Notes under the pieces: model-generated
The model's database searches: none
The model's input: the letters and a program-made list of their open reading frames with translations, nothing else
Told to the model about the DNA's origin: nothing
Assembly: GCA_021292165.1 (NCBI GenBank)
Contig: JAHFWL010000040.1
Coordinates: 186,001 to 250,000 of the forward strand
Direction of reading: 5' to 3'
DNA from: Shinisaurus crocodilurus
Taxonomy: Eukaryota; Chordata; Lepidosauria; Squamata; Shinisauridae
Length of the DNA stretch: 64,000 nucleotides
Shown here: one piece after another, positions 56,206 through 64,000 of the stretch
Position numbering within the stretch: the first letter of the stretch is position 1
Layout of the letters: the number at the start of each line of letters is the position of its first letter
Position numbers and translations under genes: made by a program

Positions 56206-59200
56206 ACATTTGCTTGCTTTATTTATGCGGTGGATCGAAGCCAAAGTATGTCGCGAAGACCCATGGACTCGTCAGGTGTGCTGTCTCCCCGGGGCACGGA
56301 TTAAGGATGTGACAGAGCAGCTGCCGAGGCTCATACAGCCCACTGACACATACCCCTTTCTTCTCTTCCACATGGGTACAAATGATACTGCCAAGCGGAG
56401 TTACAAAGAAATCACGGCAGACTTTGAAGAGTTGGCAAGGAAACTCAAGAACTTTGGGGCCCAGATAGTTTTCTCATCCATCCTTCCAGTACTTGGAGGA
56501 GGAATAGAAAGGGAAAGAAAAATACTCAGAGTGAATGACTGGCTACGAAGGTGGTGCCGACGTGAGAGATTTGGATTCTGGGACCACGGGCTACACTTCC
56601 TGGAAGATGGACTGCTGGCAAAGGATGGGTTGCACCTCACAAGGACTGGGAAGAATGTGTTTGGCCACAGCATGAGGAACTTCATCAGGAGGGCTTTAAA
56701 CTGAATCCAACAGGGGAGGGAGACATAAACTCGGGGGTAACAATGGAAGAAGGCTTCTGTGCCACAACGGAGAGAATAGCTCCAGCGGTGCCCATTGATA
56801 GTCTACCACAAAATGTAGGGGAAAAGTCGGACTATAAAGCACATAGTCTTCGATGTCTCTATACTAATGCCCAGAGTATGGGCAACAAACAAGACGAACT
56901 TGAACTCTTGATACATGAGGGCAAGTACGACTTGATAGGGATAACTGAAACCTGGTGGGATGACTCCCATGACTGGAATACAGCAATTGAAGGGTATAAC
57001 TTGTTCAAAAGAAACAGAAGCAACAGAAAGGGAGGTGGAGTTGCACTGTATGTTAAAAATACGTATCTCTGCACAGAGATACAGGAAGAGGAGCTTGGCA
57101 GCCCCATTGAGAACATCTGGGTTAAAATAAAGGGGGCAAAGAATAAAACAAACATGGTGGTTGGAGTCTACTACCGACCACACAATCAAGGAGAAGATGA
57201 GGATGAAACTTTTGAAAAGCAAATTGCCATTGTTTCAAGGAGGCACTGATGTGGTAGTAATGGTTGACTTCATTTTCCCTGATATCTGTTGGGAGACTTA
57301 TTCAGCCAAACATGGCCCCTCCAAGAAATTCCTGAGCTGTGCTGCTGATAACTTCCTCCTACAGAAAGTGGAGGAAGGAACTAGAGGATCGGCTATCCTT
57401 GACCTGATTCTAACCAACAGAGACGAGTTAGTGGATAAAGTGGCAGTTTCGGGAACTCTGGGGGAAAGTGACCATGTTATACTTGAGTTCTTGATTCTAA
57501 CGGAAGCAAAAGCTGAGTGTAGCCAAACACGTACCCTGGATTTTAGGAAAGCCAATTTTAACAAACTCAGAACAATGATTAGTAAGATCCCATGGCAAGC
57601 GACTCTCATGAGAAAAAAAGCCCAGGAGGGGTGGGAGTTTTTAAAAAAGGAAATTTTAAAGGCACAATTGCAAACAATTCCCACAAGGAAAAAAGGTAGA
57701 GGGCAACAGAAGAAGCCAATGTGGCTTCACAATAAACTCAAAGATGACCTGAAAACAAAAAAGGACACGTATAGGAAGTGGAAGGAAGGACAGGCTACAA
57801 GGGAAGAGTACAGGCGGGTAGCACAGAACTGCAGGAATAGTGTCAGGAAGGCTAAAGCTGAGAATGAGCTAAGGTTAGCGAGGGATACTAAAAACAACAA
57901 GAAAGCTTTCTTCAGATACATGCACAGTAAAAGACAGAGGAAAGAAATGGTGGTTCAACTACGCAATGAGGATGGCAAATTGATAACAGAAGACAAAGAA
58001 AAGGCAGAAGTGTTCAATTCCTACTTCGGCTCGGTCTTCTCCCAAAAGAGGGTCTATGATCCCCCTGGCAAACCTGAAGTGCAGACTGAAGGGGCAGGAT
58101 TGCAGCTTGAGATTGATAGGCAAATGGTCAAGGAGCACCTGATTACTCTGAACGAGTTTAAATCTCCAGGGCCTGATGAGCTGCATCCTAGAGTAATAAA
58201 GGAACTGGCAGAAGAACTCTCAGAACCACTGTCTATTATCTTTGAGAAATCATGGAGGACAGGTGAAGTGCCAGATGACTGGAGGAGGGCAAATGTTGTT
58301 CCCATCTTCAAAAAGGGCAAGAAGGAGGAACCTTGGAACTACAGGCCAGTCAGTCTGACATCAATCCCTGGGAAATTTTTGGAGCAGATTATAAAGAAGT
58401 CAGTCTGCAAGCACCTTAAAAACAATGCAGTGATTACTAGAACCCAGCATGGATTTGTCAAGAACAAATCCTGCCAGACTAATCTGATCTCATTTTTTGA
58501 TCGGGTAACCTCCCTTGTGGACTGTGGGAATGCTGTGGACATCATATATCTGGACTTCAGCGAAGCTTTCGACAAAGTGCCTCATGATATCCTGATTAGC
58601 AAGCTAGCTAAAAATGGGCTAGATGGAACAACTATCAGGTGGATCCACAATTGGCTACAGAATCGGACTCAAAGAGTGCTTATCAATGGTTCCTTCTCAA
58701 ACTGGGGAGAGGTAACGAGCGGGGTACCACAGGGCTCGGTCCTGGGCCCAGTGCTCTTCAACATTTTTATTAATTACTTGGATCAGGAGGTGCAGGAATG
58801 CTTATCAAATTTGCAGATGACACAAAGTTGGGTGGAACAGCTAATACTCTGGAAGACAGAAACAAAATTCAAAGCGATCTCGATAGGCTGGAGCGCTGGG
58901 CCGAAAACAACAGAATGAAATTTAATAGGGATAAATGCCAAGTGCTGCACCTAGGGAGAGGAAACCAAATGCAGAGTAACAGAATGGCGGACACTTGGCT
59001 CAACAATACTACAAGTGAGAAGGATCTTAGAATTGTGGTATATCACAAACTGAATATGAGCCAGCACTGCGATGTGGCTGCAAAGAAGGCAAATGCTATT
59101 TTGGGCTGCATTAATAGACGTATAGCTTCCAAATCGCCTGAAGTGATAATTCCCCTTTACTCAGTACTGGTTAGGCCTCATCTTGAGTACTGCGTCCAGT

Positions 59201-59695
59201 TCTGGGCACCACACTTTAAGAAGGACGTAGACAAACTGGAGAGGGTTCAGAGGAGGGCAACAAGGATGATAAAGGGACTGGAAACAAGGCCCTATGAGGA
59301 GAGACTGAAAGAACTGGGCATGTTTAGCCTTCAGAAGAGGAGACTGAGGGGAGATATGATCGCACTCTTCCAGTACTTGAAGGGATGTCACACAGAGGAG
59401 GGCCAGGATCTCTTCTCGATCATCCGAGTTTGCAGGACACGGAATAATGGGCTCAAGTTACAGGAACCTAGATTCCACCTAAACATCAGGAAAAATTTCC
59501 TGACTGTCAGAGCAATAAGACAATGGAATCCTAGGGAGGTGGTGGGCTCTCCCACTCTGGAGGCATTCAAGGTGCAGCTGGACAGCCATCTGTCAGGGAT
59601 GCTTTGACCTGGATTCCTGCATTGAGCAGGGGGTTGGACTCGATGGTCTTGTAGGCCCCTTCCAACTCTACTTTTCTATGATTCTACGCTTCTAT
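56206..59695 (+). mobile_element. CR1-type LINE, nearly complete
   Basis: In order: an SGNH-esterase-like first protein (FHMGTNDTAK, KDGLHLTRTGKNVFG; 56210-56704), an endonuclease (LYTNAQSMGNKQDELE, ITETWWDDSHDWN; from about 56743), then a reverse transcriptase ([43 protein letters not shown]; to 58790). The palm FADD motif and C-terminal domain follow (58798-59607). Frameshifts near 57225-57250 and 58790-58800 break the second protein. The 3' end has the family's 'gggttggactcgatgg' and short ATTCTA/TTCTATG repeats. Inactive, but moderately young. Confidence 0.92.
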
Positions 59696-60299
59696 GTAGT
59701 GCATGAGTTTGCAAAAGATATGATGGCACTACTATGGATATCATGTTTGTTCTTAATATAATTGGGAAGGCTTTGAAAGAGAATAGGAAAGTGTGATTTC
59801 TAACTTGTTTCCAAGCACTGTCTGTGTTCGGCACTTTGGAGCACCCCGTACATCAGGGATTGGAAGGTATGAAGGTGGAAGGCAGGCCTCTTTCACCCAC
59901 TGAAGCACATTTTGGCAGACCAGGTGTGAAAAGGCCAGGTGTTGCACCGTACAATGTTTGCTTCTAAGAATTTGCTGTGAGGAGTCTGTCTTCTGACTAT
60001 ATGCATCAAACTGGAATTGTAGAGGACGCCAGGTTCTTTGAAATATAAATAGATTGGAACAACAGGCCAAGATTAACACAAATTTAACCTTCTTCTGTGA
60101 AGATTAATCACTTCTACCTAACAGTCACCGCCTTTGCTCTCACTCTGAGGTCTCTGGATACTCGACTTCCTTCATCACCTCTTTCTTTGTCTGATGATGA
60201 ATTTCTCTAGCTGCTTGCTCTCCCTCCACATCAACTGCCAACCTTCTTTTCCCATAAGTGGTCACCAGCTCCCTCCTCCCACCCACCCTCTGCTCTATC

Positions 60300-60660
60300 C
60301 ATCTGGTCTTTTCTACATATAATGCACCTCCCTCCCCATTTCGAAGGGTCCGAAGCTTTGGAGACTCCGACCCATCCCTTCATCGTTCTATCTCCTGGCT
60401 AGGAAGCGTAATTGCCAGATAGTTCTATAAATCCCCTCCTCGTTCACATTTCCATGCTCTGCATGCATTGCTGGGGCAAAGTAACACAAGGCCTCCCACG
60501 AGCTTATTTCGCAGGATGAGTTTTCCAGAAAGTCCTATTTGTTAGCCTGCAGCCCAAATACCCCCTCCGTTTCTCTGCCCCATTTGTGGGTGGTGAAGGG
60601 GGGCATTTCTGCTATTCTTTACAGGGAGAGAAATGTGGGTGTAATAGAGGAGCTTACTAG
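60300..60660. repeat. Low-copy duplicated block, copy 3 (left part)
   Basis: It matches 42200-42600 and 50610-50850. The right part of this copy continues at 63390 after an L1 and other insertions. Confidence 0.5.
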
Positions 60661-60719
60661 CGATCGTGGAATCAGAGACAGGAGACGGGCGACAGGTCAG
60701 TGACGGAACAGATACCTTT

Positions 60720-62530
60720 TAAAAAAACTTTTTAATTGAATTTTCCGAAACAAGAACAAATCAGATTTGGCTTCCGCCTCTTTGTCTGACAAACATTACC
60801 AATCCATATCCAATCCAAGTTATCTCTGTTTTCACTAAAATAATTTCTATCACCTTTACTAATATTCAAAAATCAAAACCCAAAGTTATTAAATCACCTT
60901 CCCTCTTCCCCAAGAAGTCCACCAGAGGTTTCCAGTCTTTCATAAATGAAGATCATTTTTTTCTCTAATTAAACAAGTCAATTTCGCCATCTCTGCTAAG
61001 TCCAAAATTTTCAACAGCCAGTCTTCTATAGTTGATGTTGCTGCTTTTTTCCATTTTTGTGCATAGATTATTCTTGCTGCTCTCATAATATATTGTAATA
61101 ATGTTCCATAGTCTTTCTCAAGTTGCAAATCCATTATGCCCAATAAGAACATTTCTGGTTTAAGCTGAATATTCACTTTTTAAACCTTTTGTATCCATGT
61201 GTATCCAATATTTTTTCACTTTTTTACATTCCACCAAACATGATAAAATGTTCCTTCATGGTTTTGACATTTCCAACATACATTTGACATGTTTTTATAC
61301 ATCTTAGCCAATTTCACAGGGGTTAGGTACCAACGATACATACGTCATCTTGTAAAAATTCTCTCTAAGATCAGAACACAAGGTAAATGTTATATCTTTA
61401 GTCCACATATGTTCCCATTGTTCCATCATTATATTGTATCCAAAGTTCCTTGCCCATTTAATCATACAATCCTTAAATTGTTCTTCTTCTGTCCCTAACC
61501 TCAGCAGAAATTTATACATTTTTGCAATTATAGGGTCATCACTTGTACACAATTGTATTTCAAATTCAGACTTATCCTGTTCTATATCATACATTCTTTT
61601 ATCCACATTAAATCTCTCTGATAATTGCATGTATGAAAACCAATGTAAATTATAACGTTCTGTTGCTAAACAATCCCGTGTTTTAATCCAATATGTGCCC
61701 TGATGCGATTCCAATATTTCTCGGTATTTTAACCAATTCTCATTGCTTGTCATTTCTTTCCTGTATAACGCCTCTTTGGGTGATATCCATAGGGGTAATT
61801 TTGGGCATAACCTAGGCTTATATTTGTTCCAAACTCTTAATAACACTCTTCTGATATAGTGGTTCTTGAAATCTACATTAACCTTAACTTTGTCATACCA
61901 CAAATATCCATGCGATCCAAACCTTAGATCATGCCCTTCTAATTCTAGAAGTCTATTATTTCTCAATGGTTTTGTTCAGCCAAACAAAACTGCAAGCATT
62001 AAAATACAATTTCAGATCAGGTATACCCAATCCACCCCTTTCTTTCGCATCTTGTAAAACTAAAAAATTAACACGTGGTTTCTTTCTTTGCCATATAAAT
62101 TTAGATAAGTCCTTTTGCCATTCTTTAAAGTGCACACCATTAGTTAATCAGCACTGTTTGAAATAAAAACACCATTCTTGGTAAAACATTCATTTTTATC
62201 ACAGAAATCCTTCCCAACAAAGACAATTTTAGTTTCTCCCATTTCGACATATCTTTTTAAATTCCTGACCATATCTTAACATAATTATTTTGAAACAACG
62301 TGGAATTTGAATTTGTCATTATAAATACCAAGGTATTTTACTCTTTTTTTCAATTTTAAAACCCCTTTTTTGCATCAATATCTGTTGGTCGTCCACTCTC
62401 ATATTCTTCACCAACAGTTTTGTTTTTTCATAATTCACCTTAAATCCTGCCAACCCAGAACAGATACTTTTCATGTAGGACATCCCTCGTTCAACCTCTG
62501 ACATCTCCAGGTTAGGCTGGGTAAGACCCT
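60720..62530 (-). mobile_element. L1-type LINE, ORF2 3' half
   Basis: Minus-strand frames contain AGFKVNYEKTKLLVKNM, YLWYDKVKVNVDFKNHYIRR, LWISPKEALYRKEM and CMIKWARNFGYNI, typical of the C-terminal half of vertebrate L1 ORF2, with frameshifts. It is truncated and inserted into the duplicated block. Confidence 0.8.
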
Positions 62531-63389
62531 TATCTGACACCCTTGGGAGCTGCTACCAGTCTGGGTAGACCAGGGGTGCAGAAGCTCAAGACAGGGGACC
62601 AAATCCATCTCTCCTGGGGTCTCAATATATCCCTCTTGGTTACCCAGATGCCCCCACCCCCTTCTCCCAATAATCAAGCATTTGGTGGTTTCCTGGCTTT
62701 GGTGCAGTCCCCCGCCCCATTCTATAAAGTTGAAATGGTTATTCTGAGCGTAGGTACTTGAAGTTACTTTAAACTAAAATGTGCAGGTAGTTTGGGTGTT
62801 TTGGCTTCCCCCCCATTCCCCTTCAGCCCTTCCCCCTTTGCCTTTGGCCTCACTGACCACTGGAATGTGGCCCCTAAGAGCTTCCCTGAAATTGAATTTC
62901 AGGTGCAACGTGATTCCTCATCCCTGATGTAAACTATCCCTAATGTTGGCAATTATTTGCCCCTGAGGGTCATATGTGGTTTTAGGTAATGGGTCGGGGG
63001 CACATGCCAGCAGTGGGCATGTCCTGGGTTCCTGCCTCACACTCACCCAAGGATACATAAATACACACACAGGCTTCACCCCCCACACACACACACACAC
63101 ACTCACTCTTCCCCTCTTCTCAGTGAGTGAAACTGAAGAGGTTTCAACCTCCCCCTCCTGGAGCATTGCTATTCATTGCATGTCTCTCTGCCCAGTTCTC
63201 CGCTGTTCTTAGCCCCACTCAGCTGGGCAATGGGAACCAAGGAGCCAAATCAGCTGGGCAGTGGGGAGCCGGTCTGTTGGCCATTGGGAAGTTAACTGAG
63301 GGCTGCATGTTGCCCTTGGCCCTTGAGTGGCCCATATGGGAGCTTGATGGATGAAGAGTCTGACTTACAAAGAGTGCTCCCAGTTGATT
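62531..63389. other. No gene recognised; repeats
   Basis: A repeat resembling 2520-2980 ('tggaatgtggcc', 'gtgcagg...ctataaagttgaa') and a CA tract (63085-63105). No exon is supported. Confidence 0.45.
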
Positions 63390-63950
63390 CGGGATCTACA
63401 GAGACGTGGATTGATGTTCTACTACAGCAGGGAATGCTAATAGTCTCTGGGCCAGCTGAGGTAGTACCTCATTGACAGAGAATAGCACAATTTATGTAGA
63501 ACCTCCATTGTCCATGGACCAAAATGCCCTAAGAGAAGAATACGTATCCCTGCATGTAGAAGAGTATCGGGGTGGTCCATATCCATTGCCCAAAAGTCTT
63601 ACATACTGTATGAGACCTAATTGATTCAGGAGATACCATTGTGCCATCTTATTACTTGTATTGCCATAGAAAACTTTTTTTTTTTCATTTACTGCTTTCC
63701 CCTGAAGGCCTTGCTGTCATATGAAATCTTTCAGCAAAGATCACGTGTAATACCATGATGTGTCTCCAGCCATTCATTTTTCAATTTTAGTGCTGATAAG
63801 AATGGAGACGTGGCAGAGTACAGATCATCCAGCACAACAGAGGAAACAGTGTGACTGGCAACAGCTTTCCTAATATATTTGCTGTTTTGGAACATTCCAC
63901 TTGTGTAAGTTCTGGCACTGCTTGAAAGATGGGTCTGACATTTTAATTAA
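63390..63950. repeat. Low-copy duplicated block, copy 3 (right part)
   Basis: It is colinear with 42660-43270. A plus-strand reading GSTETWIDVLLQQGMLIVSG and, after an acceptor (CAATTTTAG, 63790), ETWQSTDHPAQQRKQCDWQQ correspond weakly to the readings in copy 1. The latter runs into a stop, and a GTAAGT donor follows at about 63906. Confidence 0.5.
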
Positions 63951-64000
63951 TAGACATTCTTACCAAATGATTGTTGGTGCATTTATTGTTCTTGGAAATC

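Overview
This is vertebrate DNA, most likely from a squamate reptile (inferred). The evidence is a tRNA-derived SINE of the squamate type near 18.6 kb, abundant CR1, L2 and L1 LINEs, several hAT families and a Ty1/copia element. Genes are sparse and split into short exons, so most long open frames belong to transposons.

The left ~29 kb is the V-to-J boundary of a T-cell receptor alpha (TRA/TRD) locus on the minus strand; transcription runs from high to low coordinates. Between 1.4 and 8.0 kb there are seven J segments with 12-spacer recombination signals (RSS) and one weaker J relic. Between 9.7 and 18.5 kb there are three V genes with complete V exons and 23-spacer RSS (10.5, 14 and 17 kb), a V 3'-end remnant that keeps a good RSS (9.7 kb), and an RSS-less V relic (18.4 kb). 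At 27.6-27.9 kb lies an antibody-type (IGHV-like) V exon with a near-perfect 23-RSS in the same orientation. The last V signal and the first J are only about 1.7 kb apart, with no visible delta D, J or C gene between them. This fits loss of TRD, and would leave the antibody-like V able to join only TRAJ segments. The TRA constant region would lie beyond coordinate 1.

The middle (19-53 kb) is transposon-dominated. It holds a hAT-like element that carries about 1 kb of CpG-rich captured-looking DNA (22.6-23.6 kb), two GACTCG-rich hAT elements, and a young copia element (30.8-35.4 kb) with 366-bp LTRs, a primer site matching the anticodon region of initiator tRNA-Met, and a deleted RT core. It also contains a second hAT (39.0-39.4 kb), a Ty3/gypsy remnant with an unusual domain order, and many LINE fragments.

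At 54-56 kb (minus strand) there is a TATA box, a signal-peptide exon and, 1.6 kb downstream in a compatible splice phase, a decayed immunoglobulin heavy-chain C-domain exon that resembles IgM CH4. Blocks flanking these exons recur at 42-43, 49-51 and 60-64 kb, which suggests a tandemly duplicated Ig-related unit upstream of the TRA V genes. A nearly complete CR1 lies just beyond the promoter (56.2-59.7 kb), and an L1 interrupts the right-hand duplicate.

All assignments were made by reading motifs; no database search was run.
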